64,000 nt of DNA from Saururus chinensis (Eukaryota > Streptophyta > Magnoliopsida > Piperales > Saururaceae), in NCBI GenBank assembly GCA_035235625.1, contig CP141143.1, positions 3,826,501 through 3,890,500 of the forward strand, in the 5' to 3' direction. Both the position numbers and the translations under genes were made by a program. This document shows, piece after piece, positions 50,791 to 62,364 of the stretch (positions are counted from its first letter, which is position 1; every line of letters begins with the position of its first letter). The notes under the pieces were generated by a model that saw nothing but the letters and a program-made list of their open reading frames with translations, searched no databases and was not told the origin of the DNA.

Positions 50791-51874
50791 CAGAACAGTT
50801 CATCTTCTTCCATTCGCAATTTCAAACCGAAACATCATTGATAACACTTCAAATCCACATCTAACACCCTAATCATCATCAAAAGTCCTTCTTGACTTCC
50901 AGAACATCAAACCATACCATAATAATGCAAAACCCTAAGAAATCGGGATTAAATAATTCCATTTTCTAATCTTACCATTAACACACCAAATGAAGCAACT
51001 CCATTTCGAAATAAGCCAAAAATGAAGAATTTTACCATGGATAAACATAGATTTTGAAGACCCATTACCTTAGCACTTAATTAAGCTCGGATTGAAGAGT
51101 CACCCTTCTTGAAATCCTTGAAAACACAATGAATTTGAATTAAACTCTAATAGAAATCGATTTACCCAATAAATCTCTAATTAAATCTTAGATCTAGGGT
51201 TTATTGGTAGTAAAAATCGAATTTTGAATATTAGGGTTTGTAATAAAACACAAATCAGTAGCTTTTGATGGTAAAAAACGAATTGAATAAAGGGAAAAAT
51301 GGTAGATTTGGAAGAAATTAAGAAGAAAGCTAAGGATTAGTGCTAAATTAGTGTAAGCTTACCTTAATCGGCTTCTAATTCGGGCCTAAGTGGGGATTAG
51401 GTCAGCCCTCCTTCCTTAGCCTATTCCCAAAAATGGAAATGGCTCTGGTTTGCCCTTTTATAGTAAGGGTAGGTAGGTTTTGGGGTGTAAATAAGAAAAG
51501 TAGGCTAAAAGTGGGTATTTTACAAATTTAAACACTAATTAAGCCTAATAAAATTCTGAAAATTTTGGTATGACCATAAGTATATGTCTAGGTTCGTTTG
51601 ACCCAAAAATAAAATTTTCGAGGATGGGGCCCACAAGGGTCCCGCCAAAACCTTAATTTTTGGGAAAATAGTGAAAATTCTGAAAAATCTCAAAAATTCA
51701 CATTTAGTTTAAAATTACTTAAAAATATTAATATTAAAATTAATTTTAATTAAAACCATCATAAACACTATTTATTTTACAAAATTATTAAATAAGATCA
51801 AAAAATACATTAATTTCATGATAACCCCTAATTAAAAAAAATTAAAAACCAATTTAAAAATAAGGGTCCTTACA

Positions 51875-52887
51875 TTATATAGGCTATTCCGTCTAACCCA
51901 TTACCTCACTCCATTCAACCTATTAGTGGCAAAAAGTATTTTTCCTGTATTAGTACGACAACGAGTTTAGCATAAAGAATATATGGACCAAACATGATAT
52001 CGATGGTACACAAGTTCGTTAGCGTACACTGAAACGCTTTCATGCGTTACTTACGCTACATGAAAAACTCTTTCGCGTCAGAGTCGAACTCTTCCGCGCA
52101 ACATTTGGCACATTGTGAGGGACCATGTAGTTTTCCCCGCCTTCCGTCCCAAGAGAGTCGGAGAGGCAGACGCTCGCAGGTGGGAGTTCTGCCTCTTCCG
52201 AGACAAAAAGCAACGGGTAGGGTGCGAATCCGGAAAGCTCTTTCCATTTTGTTTGTTGCTTTAGTTTCTCATACTTTCGAAGACGAGTAGCCGCGTGCCA
52301 CTTCCAGCTGTTGGAGTGAAATCAGTGAATTGTTTCGGTTCTTCGCAGAAATCCCATTCTCTCTCTCTTCTCTGTGTCTTCTTTTGAAGTGAGTTTCTTT
52401 GTGCTTTGGACATTCAGTGGTTCTCCCGCGTCAAGCTCCACTAGTTCATCCTGTCAAAAAATTTTAGGGCTTTGTTTCGTGGGTGAAAATAGCTTTTTTC
52501 TAGTTTTTCTTTCTTCCCACCAAAGTTTGGGCATATGGAAGTTCCCTCCCTGAACCAATTTTTAGAGGCCGAAGTTCCCTCCATCACGAGGTTGATCCCA
52601 CTTTTCCAGGTAAGATGCTAATGTGTTCTTTAGTTCGCCGTTGCTCGTATTTTGGCCTAATTGATAGATTGTTTGTGTGAAAATATGGTTTCTAATAGAC
52701 TTTTTTTTCTGCCTAAATAAAAGTTTGCGTTTTGAATCCATCGCACAGGGAGGCATCTGAGGTTGATCGGGGAAGTACTTTTTTTTGTCCCGCACACGAA
52801 TTCTCTCTGTCATTCACTCCACATTCTCCTCCCCATCCCTCCCCGCGTCCCATTTCCATTCTCTGCAGACGACAAACTGTTTTCGCC
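51875..52887. other. Promoter and 5' UTR region of the WIYLD gene
   Basis: From 51875 to 52040 a dispersed repeat fragment (GTTTAGCATAAAGAATATATGG) is present. From about 52080 the DNA is GC-richer, with pyrimidine-rich stretches at 52355-52385 and 52800-52860 that probably belong to the 5' UTR. Open frames here overlap on both strands and show no domain. Confidence 0.45.
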
Positions 52888-55800
52888 ATGGCTCCCCGTC
52901 GAAAGGTACTCTCTCTCTCTCTCTCTGTATGTCTCTCTTCACGAACTGACAGTTAGGGGTCCTCTCCTCATAAATGAATGCAGGTCGGGTTGACTCGAAT
53001 GGATGCAGCCCTCGATTTTTTTTCTCAACTTGGCTACTCGAGAACGTTAGTCCGGAAAACTGTCAACCGTCTTTTAAAGGTTTTGGCTACTCTTCCCACC
53101 GTTTCTTTACTTTTTCTTGTATGCATTTTTAGGGAATGTGCTGATGCTGGATGGGATTCCATTCTATTTAGGTGTACGGAGGAGACGAAGGTTGGGTTTT
53201 TCTAGAGGAAACCCAGTACAGCGTCGTGCTTGACACCATATTGGAGGATCAGGAGAAGGAGAATGCAGTGGCCTTGGTAGGTTTTTAACTTTTTTTAATA
53301 TATCTTCTGCTATAGGTATTCTTATTCTCTCTCTTTCTCTCTCATTTTTTTTATGATGACTCTCATGTTTAAACATGCAGCCAATTAATAATTTTTCTAG
53401 TGTGTTTAGATGGAACGAAAAAACGGATATTTCTCTTAGATCTCATACGCCCAAACTGATTTGAATGTTGTTTGAGAAATTGAGGTTTTGTTGACTTTGC
53501 TCAGCTAGATGACTGCTTGATTATCTGATAACCTCATCTCTGATGAAATTGACCCATTGTCTTCGGTTGTTTTAAGTACCATAATGATTATGCTTATTTT
53601 GCTTAAAATCTGCATCCAACGTAGCATTTTGCCATATGTTCATTTTCCTGTTTGAAATTTGTGTTGGTACCATTCGGTATTTCGTAAAACTTTTACAGTA
53701 ATGTTATCTTTGGTAAAATTTTCTGCATTTTTTTAAATAAGAAAAGAATGCTTACATGGTATATTAGATACTTGCCTTTATTTTCTGATTACTTATTGGC
53801 AAATCTACTGTGTACTTGACTGCTGCCCAGTGCAGATTACTTTCAAACCAAATAGAATTTTTATTGAAAGTTCACCTTACGTATGGCCATGCTCTTTGTT
53901 TTTTTTTTTTGATAAAATTTTGGGGTTTATGCTTGCAATATTTTTGGGGCCATTACGAGTAATGGATGCAAAGTTGTTAGTGGTATGTCAGTATCTGATC
54001 CTCAAGTAGGTAGCTGCAATAGAAAAAGGTGGTTCACTTGTCTTTTGAGTAATGGATACAAAATTTGTAGTACACATGCATCTGATCTTCAAGTAGGACA
54101 CTGCAAGAAAAGAGCTGGTTCAGAATTGTTTTTTTTTTTGTAGTTAAGGGAGCCTTCCTTAATATTGAAGGCAATTTTTGTGACGAAAGGAATTCACAAG
54201 TTGAAAGTTTTCTTCTTTTTCCTCACTAGTATAACTTGGACAAAAATCCTTTTTTGGAGACCGTCTTAAATAGTTTGTCTTTAAGATTGGTCGGTCTTGA
54301 CTTTTAGTGTTATAAAAGATAAAGAATAAAACTAAACTCAAGCTATGGTTGGTCTCCATTCCTATACAGGAATAAATATGGTAGAATACACTTATACCCC
54401 TGACCTCTGTCAAAAATACTTATGGACTCCCTCACATTCCAAAACAGTACGCTTACCCCCCCCCCCCCATATTTAAAAAAACAACACTTGCACTCCCTAA
54501 CAGGAGTAGGGGTGCCACTGGGTCGGATTCGGGTCAAGCTTTGCCAAGCCCGAACATGATATCATTAAAGAAATGGTAAACCCGAATCCGACTCAAATAG
54601 CTATTATTGTTGAATTTGGAAACCCAAACCTAACCCATTAGGGTTAGGTCAAGTTGGATCACCTGAAACCCATACCCAACCCGACTAGCTATTTGGGTTG
54701 AATTTGGAAACCAAAACTGACCCGTTAGGGTTGGGTTGGGTTGGGTTTTACCATATACCCAACCTGAGTGGCATCCCTAGATGCAAGGGCATTTAATAAG
54801 GTTGGCAAGGAATAGAAATACCCATGTTGACCTTTTTATTGCTGGCTCAGATGTTTAATTATAACTAGTGAACTGGTTGTATTTTAATGTTGACCAATCC
54901 AACAAACCCTGTCCAGTATTGTCTTCCCCATTTGCCATTTGCCATTAGCGTTTATGTGTAATGCTACTCTCACACTTCTTGCCAAGCAAGGGGGCAACAT
55001 TTTTCGTGGCTGCGGCCAACCTTTAACAACCCAGATTGGGTTGCCTGGTGGTGGCAGTCATGGAGGTGGGCCCAATTCCTCTCTCGCAGTCCTTAGTAAC
55101 TTGTCAGTTTGCACTGGTCTGAATATGCTAGGTCCATCTTCCTCATCTTATGATTCAAGCATCGCCTCCTTTCTTACTGATCCGTATTGAGTGATCTAGA
55201 GAAGAGTGCAAGAGTGTGGCTGAGGATGTTGCAAATCCTGCGGTGGTTCAAGCCAGTGCCAAGAGGGAGGGCCTCCAAGAGAAGTCGCATGGTCTCCTTG
55301 TGGGTGGGAATCATGCTTCCTCCAGGTTATGCACTCACTAAATTTCTCCCTTTTCCCTACTTGGTGATGCTTCATCTCTTTTCATCTATATTCTACTACT
55401 CTTTCTCTTCATTCATCTCTTTCATTTGGTGGGTGAAGAGTCACAAGTTTTCGATCCATCTGATCTGCATTTTCCCTGTGAGTTGGAAAAGGTAACAAGT
55501 TTATGCTATGTGATTATGTCATTCTTGATTGGCTGCTAATATCTGGGAAACAATTCCAGAGCTGAGCATTATTATGCTCCTGAATGAAGACGACGCTGAA
55601 CCAGCTTTGTTGGTCTGGTCTGGTTAAAACTGTATAAATAGCCCTCTTGACATCAGGGGGTCCAAGTAGGGCTGCATCTTGGGTAAGGTGGTGTCGGGTA
55701 TTGCAGTACCTGACCCTACCCGAGATAGAACTTGTGATTCTTATACCCGACCCTACCCGAGATAAAACCCGCAATATCAATACCCAACCTGAGATAAAAC

Positions 55801-58800
55801 CCAACTATACCCGAGAACCTGAGATAAAACCTGGGTCAAATTAATCTTCTACTTAAACCTGAAAATTCAAATTATAAATCTACAATCACATAGCACCATT
55901 AAACCTTTTGCTTATAAGAAAACAAGAATTATTATTTATAATAAACTACTATCTCTTGATAACAATTATATCAAGCAAATTAGAAACTTATATGGAGTTA
56001 GCCACATCATGACGCCCAATCCAAAACAATTAGAGTAATGAGATTAAGGTTTATATAGTGATGTATAATGTCGGGTCGGGTTCTTGTTTTTTTTTGTGTT
56101 AAACCCGACCCAACTCGCAAAGGATGCAGGTTTTTTTCCCCACCCCGAGATAGTATCCGACCTGCCCCGAACCCAGTCACTTTCAGGTCGGTTCCACCTG
56201 GGTCGGGTTGGGTCTGGGTTTTTTGTGCAGCCCTAGGTCCAAGTGTTGTTTTTTGAAACGTGAGAGGGTGTAACTGTAGTGTTTTGAAATGTGAGGTGGT
56301 CTATGTCTAGGTTTGATGAAGGTTCAGGGGGTGTAAGTGGGAAATAAAAAAAAGGAAAAAAATCCACCCAAATCCCATCTTGAAAGATGACTGGTAAATA
56401 TGTTATTTGAGATTCATAATTATTGACAACGACAGGCCAACCATATTTCTGTGCCTATTTAAGAGTGGCTCGTAATGCTTGACATGCCTCTCTGATATAC
56501 ATGGATGTTGGTATTATGTTGGTTGATTTAATATTTGTGCATCTTGATATTCTGATCAAAACGTGAATTCATTTGGGGATTAAGTTTTAGACTTTGGTTG
56601 TGTCTTGGACCTTGAATTATGAATATTGGAGATGATTCATAGTCATTAATGGATATGTGTTTGCCAAGTATTTTTATGAATGCGCATATAGTGGATTTAA
56701 TCATATTATGCTGCTATTTTCACATGCTTTTGTTATAAAAACTACTTATGTACTTATTTGATTACAATTGTTGTTTATATACATGCTAGCTGATAGATTA
56801 CCACATTAAAGCCTAAACTTAAACATTTTGATCAAAATTAGAATTTTAGTTTGCAGACCTTTTTGTATTTGTTCATAGTTTTTTATATTAAGAGTGAAAA
56901 GTGCCAAAGAAAGCCCGAATTCAGATAAATGATTGGAGTATGTTTTCTTTTTGAGGATTACCCTATCCATGGTAGTAAACTTCTTACAGTGACAAACACA
57001 TACGTCTGTGGAAATGTGGTATGCTTGCATATACTTGAATATATGTTTTGCATGTGTGCACACATGTTGCACGTGTTGTCAGGATAACAGAGATTAGGTA
57101 TTATTTGATTCTGAGCCTGAAATTAATCCTCTTCGGTCGGTCCAATCTCTAATCTTGTAGAAGTATTAGAATAAATTTTTGGATTGAGGTAGCATGTAAG
57201 TAAGAGTTCATTGATTTAATTCTTCTACACTATGTTCAGAAAGATGATTCGTCTAAGGACATTCATCAAACATGTACTGCTGATGTAAATGAAGATCCTG
57301 GGGCTGGACCATCGTGCATAGATCATGGCAACTTGTCACATCTTCTACACTGTGTTCAGAAAGATGATTCTTCTAAGGATATTCATCAAATGTGTGCTGC
57401 TGATGTGAATGAAGATCCTGGGGCCACACCATCGTGCATAAATTATGACAAGTTGTCACAGACATCTGTTGCAGGTGAGCTTTGTTTTTTTACATTTTTT
57501 ATGTAATAGATCCTTTTATCTTTCACATCATCTATGTGCTTTCAAATTTTTGTTGCCAAGGATGTCTGCCTATAAAGGGTTTTTATGCACAATCTCCCTC
57601 TCGCTCTCTATCTCTCTCTCTCTCACACACACACACTAGCAAAGTTTTGGTTTCGGTTCATTTCAGGTTTGTTCCATTTTGTTTTGGAAAAGTTTTGGTA
57701 GTGTGAAAAGAATGATAAAAAAACTAGTATTTACTCAAAATTTACATCTATATTCAAATAACTTTGATCACCAATAAAAAACACAAAAATAAAATTGGAT
57801 GACATACCTTGTGTGATAACCTCAAAAGCGTCTATTTGAAGTGTAACGTATTTTGAAATATGCCTTCACCAAGATCTCGTCACTAAACAAATTCCAATGA
57901 TGTCACCCCTGTGTAGCACAAAGACTTAAGCATCATTCTATAAATGTCATAAACTCATCCAAAAAACTAACAACATGCCAAGAACTTACAACAACATATC
58001 TCAAAAAGGCAAACAACAAAATAAAGGCATGCAAAGGAAAGTCCTACATTACTGCATTAGGAATAATGATAACCCTACTCCACTTTGTGCAACAAAACCT
58101 TACACCTGGTTGTGATTGGACATGGAGTGGGCCTCACCTAACAATAAGGGGGGTCCACTTTTCACAGTCCAATCAAAACCTGGTGTAAGGTTTTGTTGGA
58201 CAGAAAGTGGAATAGAAACATCATTATCCACATCATTAGACAATATCAAAATAGTCATCACAACCATAGTTCTCAATTTTAAGACATCTAAAATATCAAA
58301 ATAAGAACACAACCATAATTTCCAAGTTTAAGACATTCAAAATATCAAAATAAGAATAGAAACATTGTTCTCAAGAATCAAGTCTAAGACAACCAAACCA
58401 TTAAAACACATTCGAAGATTATTCCTCACATAATTTCTCTAGATCACTATGTCAGTTTCTTCTTCTCTTTCAAAATTCAATGCATTTTCCTTCTCTTCTC
58501 CAAAAGCATGGATGTGGTCCAAACTTATGAGCCTCAGTAGATCTTCTTGAGTTTCATTAGTGTCTGTCAAATGGAGGCATATCCTCACAGAAACAAGATC
58601 ATTTAACATCTTCGGCTCTAATTTGCTTCTCGTTTTTGAATGAGCATAATGCTATTTAATTTCTGTCACAAGCTGATGCATTGCATGGTTGACTTAATAA
58701 TTTCATTGCTACTATTCAAAGTTCTTCACATCTAGTAGAGGCAATTGCATTTTTTCCACAAACCACACCTTTGCAAGATTTAGAGAGGTTTGCATTGGTA

Positions 58801-61800
58801 GATTTATGGCATAAATCTAACATAGCATTAAATAGAAGTAAAAAGAATTCTTACTTGGATGTTTGGAGTTAATAGTCATCGTTGCAACTGGTAAAAATTT
58901 ATTCGGCTTCGTACCTATAATCTTTCAATTGGAGGCTGAATTCTTCTTTTTCTTTTTGAGTGTCAAACATTATATTTCATGCATGTTGTACTCCATCAAC
59001 TTCATCATCATGCTTCACGATATTGTTATACCACAAATGTGGATTGAGGAGACCTACTAAGGCATGAAGAGGATGATGCAAGTTGTGAGCCCACTTGTCA
59101 TTAATGATGCTCCAATATGGTTGATATTTACCAGCCACTCCACCATAATATTTAGCTATTGCCTCGTTTGCTCTATCCATACCTTCATATTCATATTTAT
59201 ATTCAAAGGTTGTTCCTTTGCCCTCAACCATGCTCAAAACCTCCACAAGAGGTTCAATCACTTTAATTTCTTCTTTCCCATCTTCCCCATAAGTGCTACT
59301 TTGAATGATCTCAGTAACTTCTTTTCCCTCAGCGCTCTTTGTTTGTTATTATTCTCTCCACTCATTTGAGGCAACCATAAACCTTAAAGCTCCCTGTACT
59401 TGTATAATCAATTGCAACATAAAAAAATTGGTTACAAATCGAGTAGAATGTGACTAAACCTTTAATTTACAAACAAGATAGATTAATAAGATTACAAATG
59501 AGATCCAAAGCATGAGTATCACTATATAAGATGAAGATACCTTTGTTTACCTGTAAATGAAGTTCTTTATGTCTCTTCCTCGTCATATTGTCCCCCTCAC
59601 CTTTTTTATAGGTCTATCAATGCCTTTAAGTATCAAATCCACACAAAGTTCTACAGAATTTATCTTGAAAACACGAGGCATCATATCTTGTAAAATATGC
59701 CCAACAACACTATAGTTTGAAGCATTGTCTGTTATAATTTGGACAGCATTATATTCCCGAACATCCTCTTTAATTCCATATAAATAAATTTGCATCTCAA
59801 GTCTCAACACTAATATAGAGGGTAGGAAGATTATTCCTTTAATTGAAGATGCTAATAAATTAATGTGGTTTTTATATCTCTGATCTCTCCATCCATTGGA
59901 CATGATTGTACAGCCCGTTTTAACCCAAGATGCTTTCACTTCTATTACATAACTATCAACATCTTCTTTCAACTTTTCCAACAACTTGCTCCTCTTGAGT
60001 TTTACTACATAGTGGAATGTAATTTCGACCATGGTTAGCCACAGAACCCATTGCAGCTACGAAGTCCAGTGATCTTGCAACATGAAAAGCAAGATTATTC
60101 TTTATAAAAAACCTTGCAATCCCGTGATCAGCTTGTTCCTTCTCTTTCTTGTGTCCTTTCAGCTTGCACTTGGCCTCCTTGTAAACCTTCTTGATTGCTA
60201 TATGAGCTTGTCATCATTGAGGGCATCACATTGGAAGTTGAACCAATGGAGGGTGAAGAAGAAGAATTTCCTGCACTTGATTGCCTCACCGTTTTAGTAA
60301 GAAACTTCTTTCTCTTCTTTCCCACTTCTTCACATAGACCTCGTGCCAATTCTTGCATTGAATCTGGAGTTGCTTGACACAACTTTACATGATGATTTGG
60401 TATCCATCACAAATGATACTTAAGCCTTGCCACTGAAAAAAAGAACTCTCTACAATAGATGCACCTAATTTTATGCCCGCTAATCTTCTCAACATGCTTC
60501 CAAATCTTCTCCTTTTGTCTAGGCATTTTTGGAAATCAACTCAAATATCCTATACCAATTCACAAGAAAGAGCAGTGTTAATCCCTGAGAAGAAAAACAA
60601 TTTTTCCATAGTTAAAATATCAATTCATGGCCAATCAGTCAATTCATATAATATTCATCCATAAGCACACTAGCAATAAGTCTAATTAATTGTCACAAAA
60701 GTTTAGACATTTGAATGAAAATTATAATTGTATAAACGCTACAAAGTAGACTTACTTGTAAGTAGAAACTCAAACATTTATGGGAAAGGAAAAAAATGTT
60801 TGGATACATGAAATTCAACTGTACATTAAAGTTTACTGAGAAAAAAAATTCTGCTAACATTCTATGCTACAATGTACAAGGAATAAAGAAAAATAAAAAA
60901 ATGCAGTGAGTAGGAGAGGAATAGGATGACTTCAAACATCAGGTATTTTCTAAGTTTTTAGGTTTTTCCCTCTCCAAACCAAAGCTTCCAATACCAAAAC
61001 AAAAGAATTAATTTTTAGGTCTAAGGCCAAACATTCCTTACACCAATGCGTCAGATGTGAAATAGACCAAAATGCACTTGGGTTCTCCTTGTTTGCTTCC
61101 AGCCAAATTGTCTCTTTGTTCACATTTGGAGCGTTTGTGTCCTTCTCATGCTCCACATAGGGATTAAGGAGGAGGGTCATGTGGCAGTTTCACTGGCCAG
61201 TATGAAGGAGGTGGTCCAAAGTCCCAACTGAGCCCACTTGTTACTATGATCGGAGTAATAATGAGGAGAGGATAGCTGGAGGCTGGAATTATTTTTCCGG
61301 CAAGCACTTTTGTGCCTGTGGCTCAGGCCAGCAACCGGCAGTAGGTGGGAGACTGGAAGTGATCTATGCCGGTCCACTGGAGTTCTAGTCAGTGGCTGCT
61401 GGAGGGAAGATCTATCAAAGCTTTAAATCCCCTTTCTTCCTCAACCCAAACCAAAAGACAGCGAACCAAGGAAAAATAACTCTTAACACGGCCCGGACTG
61501 AAAAACAAGCCAAAAATAACAAAAGTTACAAAAAAGCGGTAAAATTTTCAATTTTGCGAAAATTTCCCGAAATAACTGAAATTTTGGCCCGCTGTGCAGT
61601 TTAGGTCCAGAGTGGTAAAAATAATGAAATTTTGCAAAGTTTATTACTATGCTCTCTCTCTCTCTCACACACACACGCGTACACACCCCTTTGTTTTGCA
61701 GATAACGAGATTTGTTACTCATTGATTACCTCCATTTCTGGTCACTTGTGCTGCATCAAAGAACATGCGAACTATATTTGGGTTAATTAGACTAATTCTT

Positions 61801-62364
61801 TTTGCTGGTACTAGACTAGTGTGTTGATTATGTATTAAGAACTAACGCTATCCATATTCATGTGAAGAAGAATTTGTTGGATGGAGAGATATATGCATCT
61901 CAAATTCAGAAGATGTGGATAATGGCGCCTACCTTGAGAGAAAAAGTAAGTTGTTTGCTTGCGAGTCTAATTTATGTCAATAAGTTCATATAAGGTTTGC
62001 GTACTTTGTAACCTTAAGAGGAACAACGAATATGCAATCAAGTTCCTTTTATTAGACAAAAGTGCTTGCTTCACTTGATAGAAAATGTTATTTCTACTGG
62101 CTAATGTTCTGGTTCTTTATTGAATGCTTTGAGTGTCTATCCTGGCCTTAATTTGGTATTACAGATCCAGAAACAGACCCAAAAATTCATCTAACAGAAA
62201 CTAGCACTGACTTGCCAAGCATAAGGGAACCGACTAGTCCTTCTCCCTTTCCAATAAGGAAACCATGCTATGGCTGGATTAGCGATGATGAAGATGAATC
62301 AACTGACATGCAGCCTCCGAGAAAGTACAAGAGTCGTTGGGACGTGGGCCCTGCAACATTGTAA
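52888..62364 (+). CDS. WIYLD-domain protein
   Basis: The N-terminal WIYLD domain (residues about 8-70) is the module also found at the start of plant SUVR-type histone methyltransferases and reported to bind ubiquitin; here no SET domain follows. Likely exons: 52888-52905, 52984-53079, 53172-53276, 57240-57474, 61868-61945, 62165-62364 (732 nt, 243 residues). An optional 39-nt exon at 61702-61740 also keeps phase. Domain segments are DAALDFFSQLGYSRTLVRKTVNRLLKVY, then GWVFLEETQYSVVLDTILE. The C-terminus has YGWISDDEDE and ends KYKSRWDVGPATL. Exon 4 carries a 40-residue internal duplication. Introns 3 and 4 exceed 3.9 kb and are filled with transposons. Family is fairly sure; function and the fifth exon are inference. 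Confidence 0.78.
54507..54779. mobile_element. TAGGG-ended hAT-like MITE, 273 bp
   Basis: It starts TAGGGGTGCCACTGGGTCGG and ends, inverted, TAGGGATGCCACTCAGGTTGG. The interior repeats GGGTTGGGTTTGG and CCCAACCC-type motifs. It is nested in the left inverted repeat of the larger element. The flanking 8-mers do not match. Confidence 0.6.
54939..55330 (+). pseudogene. Coding-looking fragment inside the inverted-repeat element
   Basis: Two adjacent stretches in different frames have amino-acid composition unlike random intron. The first (54939-55187) is rich in Gly and Ser and includes GCGQPLTTQIGLPGGGSHGG. The second (about 55201-55322) includes KSVAEDVANPAVVQASAKRE and ends at a possible AG|GT splice donor (about 55325). 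I do not recognise the source protein. It may be a captured host gene fragment or a cryptic exon of the surrounding gene. Confidence 0.35.
55667..56235. mobile_element. TAGGG-ended hAT-like element with perfect 8-bp target duplication
   Basis: It starts TAGGGCTGCATCTTGGGT and ends, inverted, TAGGGCTGCACAAAAAACCC. It is flanked by identical 8-mers, ggtccaag (55659-55666 and 56236-56243), the hAT duplication length. The interior has CCCGAGATAAAACCC-type short repeats and no coding sequence. It is nested in the right inverted repeat of the larger element. Confidence 0.88.
57222..57461 (+). repeat. 120-bp in-frame tandem duplication spanning the exon 4 acceptor
   Basis: Unit 1 (57222-57341) and unit 2 (57342-57461) are direct copies with about 15 differences. 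Each begins CTTCTACACTRTGTTCAG, the splice acceptor, followed by AAAGATGATTC. The second acceptor-like site is therefore inside the exon, 120 bp (40 codons) downstream, in the same frame. Confidence 0.95.
57578..57639. repeat. Compound (TC)n(AC)n microsatellite
   Basis: CT-rich dinucleotides pass directly into a CA run. A similar compound tract occurs at 61651-61690 in the same gene. Confidence 0.9.
58079..58212. mobile_element. MITE with about 45-bp terminal inverted repeats
   Basis: CAACAAAACCTTACACCTGG on the left pairs with CCTGGTGTAAGGTTTTGTTG on the right. The match runs from about 58079-58120 to 58167-58212 with few mismatches, leaving a loop of about 45 bp. A single-stranded copy would fold into a strong hairpin. 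Superfamily is unclear because no target duplication stands out. Confidence 0.75.
58977..60526 (-). pseudogene. Broken hAT-type transposase (BED finger and DUF659-like)
   Basis: Starts at 60526 (MPRQKEKIWKHV) with a BED-like zinc finger segment IRCIYC, followed by CQATPDSMQELARGL. A long frame at 60032-59583 has the DUF659-like core: ASWVKTGCTIMSNGWRDQR and IITDNASNYSVVGHIL, the Asp being at the catalytic-Asp position of hAT enzymes. A later frame (59261-58977) has the typical hAT segment NDKWAHNLHHPLHALVGLLNP. Frameshifts and stops separate the parts, so it is inactive. Its terminal repeats were not located. It lies antisense in the long intron 4 of the WIYLD gene. Confidence 0.85.
61651..61690. 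repeat. Compound (TC)n(AC)n microsatellite just before a splice acceptor
   Basis: The CT then CA run directly precedes TTTGTTTTGCAG at 61690-61701, the acceptor of the optional exon, and may act as its polypyrimidine tract. Confidence 0.85.

Larger units (their letters stand above)
48421..51874 (-). mobile_element. Solo LTR of a Ty3/gypsy-like retrotransposon, 3.45 kb, minus orientation
   Basis: Read on the minus strand it begins TGTAAGGACCC and ends CTGGGGCGTGACA, close to the ends of the solo LTR at 6960-12032 (TGTAAGGTCCC ... GGGCGTTACA). Flanks ctata and ttata agree at 4 of 5 positions, compatible with an aged target duplication. A TGAGTTTGTTAAACTCACCCC block (around 48920, minus strand) lies about as far from the 3' end as the TGAGTATGAAAATACTCACCC block of the other LTR. 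No coding domains. It contains two tandem arrays. Confidence 0.75.
54389..56339. mobile_element. Inverted-repeat DNA transposon in WIYLD intron 3, hosting two nested insertions
   Basis: The plus strand from 54389 (CACTTATACCCCTGACC) and the minus strand from 56339 (CACTTACACCCCCTGAACC) align for over 100 bp through CCTCACATTYCAAAACA and AAAACAACACTTG blocks. The match appears to continue on the inner sides of the two TAGGG-ended insertions, so the terminal inverted repeats are long. About 0.8 kb of interior lies between them, including coding-looking sequence. Long terminal repeats point to a MULE-like element, but no clear target duplication was identified. Confidence 0.6.

Noticed and set aside
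55187-55495. Open frame with hydrophobic C-terminal half as a membrane protein gene
   Set aside because: The hydrophobic part is T-rich intron-like sequence and the start has no support; only the first third looks coding, and in another frame.
60950-61604. Open frames before the last WIYLD exons
   Set aside because: No recognisable domains and no phase-compatible splice sites linking them to neighbouring exons.
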